This document shows positions 41,988 to 52,082 of a stretch of 64,000 nucleotides of DNA, piece by piece. The notes below the pieces were generated by a model. That model made no database searches and was not told the origin of the DNA. It saw only the letters and a list, made by a program, of their open reading frames with translations. How positions within the stretch are numbered: the first letter of the stretch is position 1; each line of letters begins with the position of its first letter. Made by a program: the position numbers and the translations under genes. The DNA comes from JAAXHB01 sp965221635 (GTDB lineage Bacteria > Actinomycetota > Acidimicrobiia > Acidimicrobiales > Aldehydirespiratoraceae): assembly GCA_965221635.1 (NCBI GenBank), contig OZ244902.1, positions 3,224,001-3,288,000 on the forward strand, in the 5' to 3' direction.

Positions 41988-42278
41988 TCAACCTCTCCAG
42001 AAGGGGCTTTCTGGGCCTGGAGGTTGTTTGTCGGGGGGTAGCGGAAAACGCTTCCGGCCCCAGCGCCTCCACAGTTCCCATAGCCCGACACCCAGAAGCG
42101 CGACGCACAGCATCCATATGAGCGCCACCCGCAACGACCAGAGGCCAAGGATCCCCGGCAAAGTCATGATGCCTGCGAAGGCGAAGTAGCCCAGGACATA
42201 ACACCCAGTTTCGCGAGCACTGCGAAACATCGGCTTGGCGACAAATTTTGATCTGTCGTACTTGCCATTTTCGCTCAA
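41988..42278 (-). CDS. small two-helix membrane protein, copy 1, unknown function
   Basis: A protein of 96 residues from a TTG at 42278 preceded by GGAGGTAG; the paralogue next door has the same length and the same spacing, which supports this start. The N-terminus is charged (NGKYDRSKFVAKPMFRSARE). Two hydrophobic segments follow, GCYVLGYFAFAGIMTLPGIL and ALIWMLCVALLGVGLW, then the conserved basic motif LWRRWGRKRFPLPPDKQPPG and the end PESPFWRG. I do not recognise the family. It is probably an inner-membrane protein with both ends on one side. Its closest relative is the tandem copy at 42413, and a more distant possible relative is at about 39450-39813. Confidence 0.6.
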   Translation of the reverse strand: MSENGKYDRSKFVAKPMFRSARETGCYVLGYFAFAGIMTLPGILGLWSLRVALIWMLCVALLGVGLWELWRRWGRKRFPLPPDKQPPGPESPFWRG

Positions 42279-42412
42279 TGTTGTGCTACCTCCTTGACCT
42301 GCTCCAACGCGAATGTGCATCCGACCCGGTGCGGGCGAGTTCGCGAGACGCTGCAGGAGACATTACCCGGGCTGCGTTTACCACATCACCGAACGTGGGC
42401 CGGCCAGGCGGG

Positions 42413-42703
42413 TCAACCTGTCCAGAAGGGGCTTTCTGGGCCTGGGGGTGGTTTGTCGGGGGGTAGCGGGAAACGGCGGCGGCCCCAGCGCTTCCACAGT
42501 TCCCATAGCCCGGCACCCAGGAGCGCGACGCACAGAACCCATATGAGCCACACCGGCCACGACCAGAGGCCGAGCGCCGCCGGAAACATCATTATGAACA
42601 GGAACACGAAGTTGCCCAGGTGAAAGCACCAGCCCTCGCGAGTGCTGCGAAACCTTGGCTTGGCGATGAACTCTGACCTGAAGTACCGCCACCTTGCGCC
42701 CAC
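42413..42703 (-). CDS. small two-helix membrane protein, copy 2, unknown function
   Basis: A protein of 96 residues from a GTG at 42703 preceded by GAGGTAG. The sequence runs GARWRYFRSEFIAKPRFRST, hydrophobic GNFVFLFIMMFPAALGL and WLIWVLCVALLGAGLW, then LWKRWGRRRFPLPPDKPPPG and PESPFWTG. It is a tandem duplicate of the gene at 41988, 425 bp away, with the C-terminal half nearly unchanged and the first hydrophobic segment more diverged. Keeping a start codon, a ribosome-binding site and an open frame while diverging suggests both copies are expressed. A small hairpin (CCAGAA/TTCTGG) overlaps the last codons. Function unknown. Confidence 0.6.
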   Translation of the reverse strand: MGARWRYFRSEFIAKPRFRSTREGWCFHLGNFVFLFIMMFPAALGLWSWPVWLIWVLCVALLGAGLWELWKRWGRRRFPLPPDKPPPGPESPFWTG

Positions 42704-42880
42704 TGTTTCGCTACCTCGCTTGCCTGCTCCGCCGCGGAGCTGGATCCGGCACAGGGCGAGCGAATTCGCTAGACGCTGCGCGAGGGGTCGCTGATGCTGC
42801 GATTACCACGTCTCCCGACGTGGGACGGCCAGGCGGGGACATGCGCCGGAGCGAGGCTTGCTGGGACGATGCGGTGCTTG

Positions 42881-44596
42881 TCACTTGCTTGGTGGCGCCT
42901 CGGCGGGTTCTTGGGACTGCAGGTGGGATTGGGCTTTGGCTAGGTGGGCCCTAAAGCGCTGTAGTTGGTTCGTTACTGCTTTGGGGCCAGCGCCGCCTGG
43001 GGTGTTGCGGCTTTGGGCTGAGGCGCCAGGGGTTAGAAGCTTGGCGGCCTCGGGGCCTAGATCGGGGTGGGCTTCCACGAGGCTCGTCAACACCGCGCGC
43101 GCGTCCTGCCCGGCATGCTCGTCCGGCCCGTCACCCTCGTTCTGCCCGCCACGCGCATCCTGTCCGGCATCTTCGGCCTGTCCAGGGTGATCGTTCTGTC
43201 CGGCATGCTCGGCTGGCCTGGTGCTCTCGCTCTGGGTGGGGAGCTGGTTTAGGCATTGGCGTACTAGGTCTGCTATTTCGCTGTGGGCTTGGCGGAAGGG
43301 TGTTCCTTTGGCTACCAGCCATTCGGCCAGGTCGGTGGCGGCGGCGTAGGGGGAATCCGCGGCTTGGGCCATCTTGCGGGTGTCGAAGGTTGTGGTGGCC
43401 AGCATGGGCTCGAGGGCTGCGAGGGTGAGATTGGCTGTGTCGAACGCGTCGAAGAGGTGCTCCTTGTCCTCCTGGAGATCCTTGGCGTAGGCAAGGGGCA
43501 GAGCCTTGAGCGTGGCCAGCAAGCCGGTTAGGTGGCCGATCTGTCTCCCCGATTTGGCCCTGGCCAGTTCTGCCACGTCGGGGTTTTTCTTTTGGGGCAT
43601 CATCGACGAACCGGTGGCGTGACGGTCATCGAGCACGGCGAACCCGAACTCCGACGACGCCCACAACACCAACTCCTCCCCCAGGCGGCTCAGGTGAACG
43701 CCGAGCACCGCAAGCGCGTACAGGGCGTCGAGCGCGAAGTCCCTGTCGGACACCGCGTCGAGACTGTTCTCGAACACCGCCGCGAAGCCAAACTCCGCCG
43801 CGGTTCGCGCGGGATCCAGAGGCAGCGACGAACCAGCCAGGGCGCCCGCTCCCAGAGGTGACACATCGGCGCTGCTACGGGCCGCGCAGAGGCGGTCGAA
43901 GTCCCTTGCCAGCGCCCAGCCGTGCGCAAGCAGGTGATGTGCCAACGCCACCGGCTGGGCCTGCTGCAGGTGCGTGTAACCGGGCAGCACCGCGTCACCC
44001 GCCGCCACGGCCTGGGCAAGCAGGGTGTGCTGCAACCGCAACACCAAACCGGCGGTTTCGGTGAGCGCGGTGCGTGTCCACAAGCGGAGATCCGCGGCCA
44101 CTTGGTCGTTGCGGCTGCGTCCGGTGTGCATCTTGGCGCCCGCCGGAGTGATCTCGCTCACACGCCGTTCGACCACGGTGTGAATGTCCTCATCACCAGG
44201 CGCCGCCACGAAATTGCCGGCCGCGAACTCGGCTTCAAGTTCGGCTTTCACCTGATCGAGCGCGTCGCAGATCTCGTCACGCTCTGCTTCGGTGAGCAAA
44301 CCCACAGACGCCAGCATCCTCACGTGCGCGCGCGACCCGGCGATGTCCTCACGAAACATGCGCCGGTCAAAAGCGAGACTGTCGTTGAGCGCCCGCAGCG
44401 CCCCGTGAGGCGCGTCGCCAAACCGCCCGTGCCACAAAGTGAACGAACCCTCTACCCCCACGCCGCCCCCGCCCGGAGTCGACACATCCCCACCACCCGC
44501 ACTGGGGGCGTGCGGGGTGGGAGCGTCCTGGGGTTCCGCACTTGGCGGGCCGGCGGGGGGCACGGGATCGTTGTGAGCAGCGGATGATTGCGCCAC
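42881..44596 (-). CDS. argH: argininosuccinate lyase
   Basis: Splits argininosuccinate into arginine and fumarate, the last step of arginine synthesis. The fumarase/aspartase-superfamily signature GSSMMPQKKNPDVAEL is present, as are HTGRSRNDQVAADLRLW, GYTHLQQAQPV and SPLGAGALAGSSLPLD. The GTG at 44596 starts 5 nt after the argG stop; longer readings would overlap argG. The protein is 571 residues, about 100 more than usual. The extra length is a Pro/Gly-rich N-terminal tail of about 50 residues and a low-complexity insert near the C-terminus rich in Gly, Gln, Asp, His and Glu (TRPAEHAGQNDHPGQAEDAG onward, coding about 43094-43240). The catalytic core is intact. It is the last gene of the arg operon. 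Confidence 0.93.
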   Translation of the reverse strand: MAQSSAAHNDPVPPAGPPSAEPQDAPTPHAPSAGGGDVSTPGGGGVGVEGSFTLWHGRFGDAPHGALRALNDSLAFDRRMFREDIAGSRAHVRMLASVGLLTEAERDEICDALDQVKAELEAEFAAGNFVAAPGDEDIHTVVERRVSEITPAGAKMHTGRSRNDQVAADLRLWTRTALTETAGLVLRLQHTLLAQAVAAGDAVLPGYTHLQQAQPVALAHHLLAHGWALARDFDRLCAARSSADVSPLGAGALAGSSLPLDPARTAAEFGFAAVFENSLDAVSDRDFALDALYALAVLGVHLSRLGEELVLWASSEFGFAVLDDRHATGSSMMPQKKNPDVAELARAKSGRQIGHLTGLLATLKALPLAYAKDLQEDKEHLFDAFDTANLTLAALEPMLATTTFDTRKMAQAADSPYAAATDLAEWLVAKGTPFRQAHSEIADLVRQCLNQLPTQSESTRPAEHAGQNDHPGQAEDAGQDARGGQNEGDGPDEHAGQDARAVLTSLVEAHPDLGPEAAKLLTPGASAQSRNTPGGAGPKAVTNQLQRFRAHLAKAQSHLQSQEPAEAPPSK

Positions 44597-44601
44597 GGTG
44601 G

Positions 44602-45857
<1,256 letters not shown>

Positions 45858-45861
<4 letters not shown>

Positions 45862-46325
45862 TGCTTTATCCCTGCTAGTTCCGAGAGACGGTTGGCCAGG
45901 TGGGCGCCGGGGGTGTCTGCCGCGGCGATGGCCAGCAGCGTGTCGTCGCCGGCGACTGTGCCGAGCACCTCTGGCAGACCGGCACGATCAAGCGCCGACG
46001 CCACCACATGAGCGCAGCCGGGCGGGGTGCGCATCACCACGATGTTCGCCGAATGGGCCACCGAGGCCACCCATTCGCCCATCACCCGCCGCAGGCTGTC
46101 CTCGCTGGTGATCCGGTCAAAGGAATGCTCCGGGATGGCGTACACCGTGCCGCCACCCGCGATTCGCACCTTCACCGCGCCCAGGTCGTTGAGATCACGT
46201 GACACCGTGGCGCGAGTGGCGGCCACGCCCTCGGCGTCCAGCAAGTCCACCAGTTGGTGCTGGCTGGCAACGGCGTGCTGCTCCAACAGGCCCACGATCA
46301 GATGCTGACGACTTGTCTTGCTCAT
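45858..46325 (-). CDS. argR: arginine repressor
   Basis: A protein of 155 residues and the hexameric arginine-dependent regulator. The winged helix N-terminal domain (about 1-70) has SRQHLIVGLLEQHAVASQHQ and the recognition region ATRATVSRDLNDLGAVKVR. The C-terminal arginine-binding domain has SANIVVMRTPPGCAHVVASA and the core GTVAGDDTLLAIAAAD, with the Gly-Asp-Asp that contacts arginine. It sits within the operon it presumably controls, between argF (24 nt gap) and argG (4 nt overlap). I could not confirm an ARG box upstream of argC by eye. Confidence 0.95.
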
Positions 46326-46349
46326 CGCTTCCTCCCCCCGGCACGGCCG

Positions 46350-47276
46350 CTACCCGGCGCCCGAAGCCGCACCCGGCTGGGGTTCGGCCTCGCTCGCCAG
46401 CCACCACAGCAGCCCTCTGGCGGAGTGCATCCGGTTCTCGGCTTGGGGCCACACCCGGCTGGAGGGGCCGTCGATCACCTCGGCCGCGACTTCCTCGCCC
46501 CGGCGTGCCGGCAGGCAGTGCAGGAAGATCGCGTCGGCGGCGGCCAGCGCCATCAGATCGGCGTTCACTGTGTACCCGGCGAAATCGGCGAGACGCCGCT
46601 GGGTTTCGGCTTCCTGACCCATCGACGTCCACACGTCGGTGTACACCACGTGCGCGCCCCTCACCGCCTCGGCGGGGTCGTCGAACTGCTCGAGCGTGCC
46701 GTCGCCCTGGCTGAGCAAGCGCAGGTCGTCATCGGTGAACCGGTAACCGTCGGGCCCGGCCAGTCGGAACTGCATGCCCAGAGCGCACGCCGCCAACGCC
46801 AGCGAACGGGCCACGTTGTTGGCGTCGCCCACGTAGGCGATCACCCGGCCCTCGGCGGTGCCGAACTCGCCGATGATGGTGAGAATGTCGGCCAGGGCCT
46901 GCAACGGATGCGCCCTGTCGCTTAGCAGGTTCACCACCGGCGCCCCGCTCACCGCGGCCATGCGCTCCAGCGTGGCGTGAGACAGCACCCGAGCGCAGAT
47001 CACCGCGAAGTACCCGTTGAGCGCCCGGGTGACGTCCTCCACGGTTTCGCGCACGTCGAAACCCACCTCGGCGCCGGTGATGTACACCGGATGCGCGCCG
47101 AGCTGAAACGCCGCCATCTCCGTGGAGTTGCGGGTGCGGGCCGACGGCTTCTCAAACACCAGGCCCACGCCCTGTCCGTGGAGCACCTGCGCCGGTTCGG
47201 CCAGCCCGGACAGGTACAGCACTCGCTTCAGTTCGTCGGTGGTGAGGTCGCTTATGTCAAGCAGGTGTCTGGTCAT
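46350..47276 (-). CDS. argF: ornithine carbamoyltransferase
   Basis: Makes citrulline from ornithine and carbamoyl phosphate. It has 308 residues, the family length. The carbamoyl-phosphate motif reads FEKPSARTRNSTEMAAFQLG, with SARTR in place of the more common STRTR. LSDRAHPLQALADILTI, VAYVGDANNVARSLAL and the ornithine-site FLHCLPARRGEEV are present. The ATG at 47276 overlaps the argD stop (ATGA) and is preceded by GGAGG. Longer readings to 47834 lie antisense-like within argD and are rejected. The C-terminus has a short Ala/Gly tail. Confidence 0.95.
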   Translation of the reverse strand: MTRHLLDISDLTTDELKRVLYLSGLAEPAQVLHGQGVGLVFEKPSARTRNSTEMAAFQLGAHPVYITGAEVGFDVRETVEDVTRALNGYFAVICARVLSHATLERMAAVSGAPVVNLLSDRAHPLQALADILTIIGEFGTAEGRVIAYVGDANNVARSLALAACALGMQFRLAGPDGYRFTDDDLRLLSQGDGTLEQFDDPAEAVRGAHVVYTDVWTSMGQEAETQRRLADFAGYTVNADLMALAAADAIFLHCLPARRGEEVAAEVIDGPSSRVWPQAENRMHSARGLLWWLASEAEPQPGAASGAG

Positions 47277-48523
47277 TTCGCCTCCAGCACTTCGGCCACG
47301 ATCTGGGTGGCCTCGTCGATCTGTTCGGTGGTCGCCACCAGCGGCGGGGCGAACCGCAGGGCGCTCGCGGTGACGCCGTTCACCACCAGGCCACGCTCCA
47401 GGCACGCCGCGGCCACGTCCTTGGCGGTGCGGTCGCCGAGGGCGTCCGGGGTTAGCTCCGCGCCGAGCAGCAGCCCCCGGCCCCGCACGTGAGCCACCCC
47501 TTCGAGGGCTTCGAGACGACTCGCGAGCAGTTGGCCCTTGCGGGTGGCCACCGCCGGGGCGTCCATGGCGATCATCTCGGCCAGCACGGCCCGCACCACC
47601 GCCAATGCCAGCGGCTGCCCGGCGAAGGTGGAGCCGTGATCCCCGGGGGCGAACGCCTCGGCGATCTCGGCCCGAGCCCACACTGCGCCGACCGGCATGC
47701 CGTTGCCCAGGGCTTTGGCCATGGTGACAATGTCGGGCTGCACCCCGGCGTGCTGATACCCGAACCATCTGCCGGTGCGGGCCAGGCCGGTTTGGATCTC
47801 GTCGAACACCAGCAGGATCTGGCGTTCGTCGCACACTTCGCGCACTGCGGTGAGGTAGGCGTGATCGGTGGGGTTCACTCCCCCTTCGCCTTGCACCGAT
47901 TCGAGCAGCACCGCACCCACCGACGGCCCGAGCGCGGCCAACAGTGCGTCTATGTCGTTGAACGCCACGTGACGGAAACCCTCCGGCAGCGGCTGGAACG
48001 GTTCGTGCTTGTCTGGCTGACCGGTGGCCGCCAGCGCTGCCATGGTGCGCCCGTGGAACGAGCCGTATGCGCTCACCACTTCGTGACGGCCCCGCCCGAA
48101 GTACTTGCGCACCAGCTTGATGGCCGCCTCGATCGCTTCGGCGCCGGAGTTCTGGAACAGCACCCGGCCCGGTGAGCCGACCGTGGCGGGCAGCCCGGTG
48201 GGGTTGGATTCGGCCGGGCCGCTGCCGGTGGGGGGCTGGGTGCCGGCCGGTGTGGGCGCGGCCCGCACAAGGTGGTCAAGGGTGTTCACCACCTGCTGGG
48301 TGGGTTCGTTGGCGAACAGGTTGGAGGTGTGAATCAGCGTGGCCGCCTGCGCCGAGATTGCCTCGGTGATCGCAGGATGAGCGTGACCGAGACTTGTCAC
48401 CGCCAGCCCGCACAGGAAGTCCAGGTAGCGGCGGCCGGTGTCGTCCCACAGTTCGGCCCCGTCGCCACGCACGAACGTGACCGGCGGGGTGCCGTAGTTG
48501 TTCATCAGGGCCGCATCGCTCAT
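47273..48523 (-). CDS. argD: acetylornithine aminotransferase
   Basis: PLP-dependent class-III aminotransferase converting N-acetylglutamate semialdehyde to N-acetylornithine. It has 416 residues. The PLP region reads FQNSGAEAIEAAIKLVRKYF and the cofactor-binding LVFDEIQTGLARTGRWFGYQ. The catalytic Lys is in TMAKALGNGMPVGAVW. An insert of about 25 residues rich in Pro, Thr and Gly (TPAGTQPPTGSGPAESNPTG) lies before VLFQNSGAEA, where relatives have a short loop. The start overlaps the argB stop and its own stop overlaps argF, both by ATGA. Confidence 0.94.
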   Translation of the reverse strand: MSDAALMNNYGTPPVTFVRGDGAELWDDTGRRYLDFLCGLAVTSLGHAHPAITEAISAQAATLIHTSNLFANEPTQQVVNTLDHLVRAAPTPAGTQPPTGSGPAESNPTGLPATVGSPGRVLFQNSGAEAIEAAIKLVRKYFGRGRHEVVSAYGSFHGRTMAALAATGQPDKHEPFQPLPEGFRHVAFNDIDALLAALGPSVGAVLLESVQGEGGVNPTDHAYLTAVREVCDERQILLVFDEIQTGLARTGRWFGYQHAGVQPDIVTMAKALGNGMPVGAVWARAEIAEAFAPGDHGSTFAGQPLALAVVRAVLAEMIAMDAPAVATRKGQLLASRLEALEGVAHVRGRGLLLGAELTPDALGDRTAKDVAAACLERGLVVNGVTASALRFAPPLVATTEQIDEATQIVAEVLEAK

Positions 48524-49506
48524 TGCTGCACCTCCGTTGTGTCGCCCACCGTCGAATCGTTGACAGCGGCAGGGCCTGTTGTCGTTTGGTCTGCGCTGTC
48601 GGGTGCGTCGCTGGAGGTGATCATCGTGCCGATTCCGCTGTCGGTGAACAGTTCCAACAGCAGGGCGTGGGGCACCCGACCGTCGAGCATGTGCGCCGAA
48701 CCCGCGCCCTGGTTCACGGCGTCGATGCAGGCCTGCGCCTTGGGGATCATGCCGCCGGTTATCACCCCTGTGGAGATCATCTCGTTCAACTCGTCCACCG
48801 TGGCGCCGGCCACAACCGAGGTCGGATCGCTCGGGTCGGTCATCAACCCGGCCACGTCTGTGAGGTACACCACCTTGGCCGCACCCAAGGCCCCGGCGAG
48901 GGCGGCCGCCACAGTGTCGGCGTTGATGTTGTACGCCTGACCGTGGGCGTCTGCCGCCAGCGGCGCCACAACGGGGATCATCTCGGCCTTTAGCAGGCAG
49001 CGAATGATCCTGGGATCCACCTTCGCCACGTCGCCCACGAAACCAAGGTCGGGGTTGCGCAGCGTGGCTGTGATCAGGGCGCCGTCGAGGCCGGTGAGAC
49101 TCGCAGCGGTGCCACCGGCGGAGTTGATCGCGCCAACGATGTCGCCACCGATGCGCCCTGCGAGCACCATGCGCACCACATCGAGCGTGTTGGCGTCGGT
49201 TACCCGCAGGCCGTCACGGAACTCGCTTTGGTGACCGAGACGATCCAACATCTCGCCGATTTGTGGGCCGCCGCCGTGAACCACAACGGGTTGCAGGCCG
49301 ACGGAGCGCACCAGCACAACGTCCCGTGCGAACGACGCCGCCAGGGCCGAGTCCACCATGGCGCTGCCGCCGTACTTGATCACCACCACCTCGCCCGCGA
49401 AACGCCGAATGTAAGGCAGGGCCTCCATGAGCGCCCGAGCCCGCCGGTCAGGCTCAAACCCCCGCCCCGTGCCCGCGGCCTGCGTCTCAGAATCTGTGGC
49501 GGTCAT
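48520..49506 (-). CDS. argB: acetylglutamate kinase
   Basis: Phosphorylates N-acetylglutamate, usually the arginine-regulated step. It has 328 residues. VVVIKYGGSAM provides the conserved Lys and glycine-rich loop. VVVHGGGPQIGEMLDRLG, NPDLGFVGDVAKVDPRIIR, YNINADTVAAALAGALGAAK and GGMIPKAQACIDAVNQGAGS follow, all family hallmarks. The C-terminal 25 residues after IGTMITSSDAP are a Ser/Thr/Asp/Gly-rich tail not found in typical ArgB. The gene is joined to argJ and argD by ATGA overlaps. Confidence 0.95.
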   Translation of the reverse strand: MTATDSETQAAGTGRGFEPDRRARALMEALPYIRRFAGEVVVIKYGGSAMVDSALAASFARDVVLVRSVGLQPVVVHGGGPQIGEMLDRLGHQSEFRDGLRVTDANTLDVVRMVLAGRIGGDIVGAINSAGGTAASLTGLDGALITATLRNPDLGFVGDVAKVDPRIIRCLLKAEMIPVVAPLAADAHGQAYNINADTVAAALAGALGAAKVVYLTDVAGLMTDPSDPTSVVAGATVDELNEMISTGVITGGMIPKAQACIDAVNQGAGSAHMLDGRVPHALLLELFTDSGIGTMITSSDAPDSADQTTTGPAAVNDSTVGDTTEVQQ

Positions 49507-50786
49507 GTGCGGTACCCCGCGTTTATGTCGATGTAGCCGTGGGTCAGGTCACACGTCCACACGGTTGCCGAGCCTTGGCCCACGCCAACGTCTGCTTTGA
49601 GGTCGATTTCGGATCCTTGCAGGTGGGCGGCGGCCCTTGCCTCGCTGTAGCCGGGATGGACTGCGCCGTTCGACGCGCACTGCTCGTGGCCGATCCATAT
49701 GGACAGACGGTCACGGTCGGCTTTGCGACCGGATTTGCCCACGGCGGCGACTATTCGTCCCCAGTTGGCGTCCGACGCAGCGAGGGCGGTCTTCACGAGG
49801 GGTGAATCGGCGATCGAGCGGGCTATCGCCTCGGCGTCGTTGTCGCTTTGGGCGCCGGTGACGGTGACCGACACGAACTTGGTGGCGCCCTCGCCGTCAC
49901 GCACTATCTGGTGCGCCAGGTTCAGGCACACCGAATCCAGCGCTGCCCGGAACTCGGCCTCGTGATCGGTGGCGCTCACCCCGGCGGCGCCGGTGGCTGC
50001 GAGCAGAACGGTGTCGCTGGTGGAGGTGTCCGAATCCACCGTGATCCGGTTGAAGCTGTGCGCCACCGAATCGGTCAGCCACTGTTGGCACAGCTCGGGC
50101 GGCGCCTGCGCGTCGGTGAACACAAACGCCAACATGGTGGCCATGTCGGGGGCGATCATGCCGCTGCCCTTGGCGATCCCCACCACGTTGGCGCCGGTGT
50201 CGCCCACCGGGGCGCAAGCACCCTTGGGGAAAGTGTCGGTGGTGCCGATCGCAGTGGCGGCATCAAGCCAACCTTGCGCGCCCGACGCCTCAAGGCTTCC
50301 CACCATCGAAGGCAGCACCCCCAGCAGCCTCTCCAGCGGCAACGGCTCGCCGATCACACCGGTAGACGCCACCATCACCTCCGCCGCCGCGGCAGGCCGG
50401 GAGTCCGCCTCGACCTTGCTAGGGAGACCGCCTCCGTGGGACGCACCGCTTAGCAACTCGGCCACCGCGCCGGCCGTGCGCGCGGTCACGTCTGCGCCTG
50501 CGGCGCCGGTGAAGGCGTTGGCGTTTCCCGAATTGCAGATCACGGCCCGCGCCCGTCCAGCCGTGTCTTCCAAGGACTTCCGGCACCAGTCCACAGGCGC
50601 CGCGGGGCACTGCGACTTGGTGAACACCGCTGCCACCGACGTGTGGGGATCGAACGCAGCCAACATCACGTCCAGCCGCCCCCGAGAACGAATCCCCGCC
50701 TCAGCCGCAGCCAAACGCACACCACCCACCCCAGGCAGCACCGGAAACCCCTCCGGCGCCAAAGGCGAAACCGAAGCGGGGGTCAT
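49503..50786 (-). CDS. argJ: glutamate N-acetyltransferase / amino-acid acetyltransferase
   Basis: Recycles the acetyl group from acetylornithine to glutamate, and in bifunctional forms also uses acetyl-CoA. It has 427 residues from the ATG at 50786, which overlaps the argC stop (ATGA) and is clearly preferred to the longer reading to 50912. The precursor cleaves itself before a Thr in the motif KGSGMIAPDMATMLAFVFTD, present here. FTKSQCPAAPVDWCR, ICNSGNANAFTGAAG and VMVASTGVIGEPL are family blocks. The end RTxxxGYIDINAGYRT-like segment (LTHGYIDINAGYRT) is typical. Confidence 0.95.
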   Translation of the reverse strand: MTPASVSPLAPEGFPVLPGVGGVRLAAAEAGIRSRGRLDVMLAAFDPHTSVAAVFTKSQCPAAPVDWCRKSLEDTAGRARAVICNSGNANAFTGAAGADVTARTAGAVAELLSGASHGGGLPSKVEADSRPAAAAEVMVASTGVIGEPLPLERLLGVLPSMVGSLEASGAQGWLDAATAIGTTDTFPKGACAPVGDTGANVVGIAKGSGMIAPDMATMLAFVFTDAQAPPELCQQWLTDSVAHSFNRITVDSDTSTSDTVLLAATGAAGVSATDHEAEFRAALDSVCLNLAHQIVRDGEGATKFVSVTVTGAQSDNDAEAIARSIADSPLVKTALAASDANWGRIVAAVGKSGRKADRDRLSIWIGHEQCASNGAVHPGYSEARAAAHLQGSEIDLKADVGVGQGSATVWTCDLTHGYIDINAGYRT

Positions 50787-51862
50787 GGGTACAGCCCTGC
50801 TGCTGAGAGACCTGCGGTTTCTTCCAGGCCCAGGGCCAGGTTGGCGCACTGCACGGCTTGGCCCGACGCGCCCTTCACAAGGTTGTCCAGCGCGGCGATC
50901 GCCATCACCCATCCGGTGCGCTCATCGGCCCGGGCGGTCACGTGAACGCTGTTCGACCCGAGGGTGGCCTTGGTGGACGGCGAACGACCGCTCACTGTCA
51001 CAAACGGCTCCCCCGCGTAGGCGTCGGCCAGGCAAGCCATCACCTCATCGGTGTTAGTGACGCCTGCCGGCCGGGCGTAACACGTGGCCAGGATTCCCCG
51101 GTTCATCGGCGCCAGATGCGGCGTGAACAGCACCTGCACCCCTGGCGTGCCGTTCCCTGATTGGTCGCCCTGAACGGGGTCACCGAGGCCTGCGTAGTTG
51201 GCTATGGCCATCTCGATCTCGGGAGTGTGACGGTGGTTCAACAGGCCGTATGCGGTGAAGTCCTCGTCCACGGCGCAAAACGTGGTGTGCGCCTTCGGGG
51301 GCCTGCCCGCTCCGGACACGCCGCTGGCTGCGTCCACCACAATTCCTGTCGGCTCCACCAGGCCTTGCCGCACCAGCGGGGCAAGAGCCACCGCCGCTGC
51401 GGTCACGTAGCACCCCGGCGCGGCCACAAGCGGTGCGCCCTTGATCTGGTGCCGGTTGTGCTCGGGCAGGCCGAAGACGAACTCGCTCAGCAACTCGGGC
51501 GCGGCGTGGGGCTCGCCGTACCACTGCGGATACAGGGAGGCGTCGGCGAGGCGGAAGTCGGCTGCGAGGTCGACGATGCATCCCACCTGGGACTGCAATT
51601 CGGGCACCAACGCCTGGGACTGCCCGTGCGGCAAGGCGCAAAACACCAGATCACATCCCGCGGCCAGCCCCGGCTCGTAGGCCACGTAGGTGGTGGCGCC
51701 GTAGGTGGGCGCCAGGCTCGGGTACAGGTCGGCCACCGCCACGCCCGCCGTTGAGTCGCCGGTGGCGGCCACCACCTCGAAGCTGGGATGCCCGGCGCAA
51801 ATCCTCAACAACTCGGCGCCGGTGAACCCCGACGCGCCAATCACACAGACCTTCTCAGTCAT
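50783..51862 (-). CDS. argC: N-acetyl-gamma-glutamyl-phosphate reductase
   Basis: NADPH-dependent reduction of acetylglutamyl phosphate to the semialdehyde. It has 359 residues from the ATG at 51862, which begins MTEKVCVIGASGFTGAELLR, the dinucleotide-binding loop. The active-site Cys lies in VAAPGCYVTAAAVALAPLV, and the conserved VDAASGVSGAGRPP follows. A short extra loop (GDPVQGDQSGNGTPG) is inserted before VLFTPHLAPMNRGI. It is the first gene of the arginine operon. The upstream 220 nt to pheT has no gene, so the operon promoter is probably here. The reading from 51898 adds 12 residues that look untranslated. Confidence 0.94.
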   Translation of the reverse strand: MTEKVCVIGASGFTGAELLRICAGHPSFEVVAATGDSTAGVAVADLYPSLAPTYGATTYVAYEPGLAAGCDLVFCALPHGQSQALVPELQSQVGCIVDLAADFRLADASLYPQWYGEPHAAPELLSEFVFGLPEHNRHQIKGAPLVAAPGCYVTAAAVALAPLVRQGLVEPTGIVVDAASGVSGAGRPPKAHTTFCAVDEDFTAYGLLNHRHTPEIEMAIANYAGLGDPVQGDQSGNGTPGVQVLFTPHLAPMNRGILATCYARPAGVTNTDEVMACLADAYAGEPFVTVSGRSPSTKATLGSNSVHVTARADERTGWVMAIAALDNLVKGASGQAVQCANLALGLEETAGLSAAGLYP

Positions 51863-52082
51863 GCCGCGAACAGTAACGGCCCAAGCAACAGATTGCAACT
51901 ATGTACGGAAGCCTGGGAAAAGATGCAGGCGGTGAGTGGACTTTCGCCGAAGAATCAACCCACCAACTCGGGTGTGCGAGGGACTGGGAGAAGGCGACTT
52001 CTTCTATTCCCGCAGTATGGAACCCGTGGGCCAGGCGAGAGGTGCGTCAGCGACCTGGCGCCCCGGCGGCGAGTGCATCGCA

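Larger units (their letters stand above)
41920..42840. repeat. 425-bp tandem duplication (two units plus partial third)
   Basis: The landmark TTTACCACATCACCGAACGT recurs at offsets of exactly 425 bp (41952, 42377, and a diverged copy at 42802). Each full unit carries one small membrane-protein gene on the minus strand and its 3' flank. The third copy retains only about 70 bp next to the argH end. Confidence 0.8.

Noticed and set aside
46350..47834. 494-codon reading of the argF frame
   Set aside because: The first 186 codons lie across argD in another frame and have no similarity to any enzyme. The ATGA overlap at 47276 marks the true start.
51863..52082. ARG box (ArgR operator) upstream of argC
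   Set aside because: Some AT-rich text with partial symmetry lies near 51890-51910, but I could not match two convincing half-sites, so none is reported.
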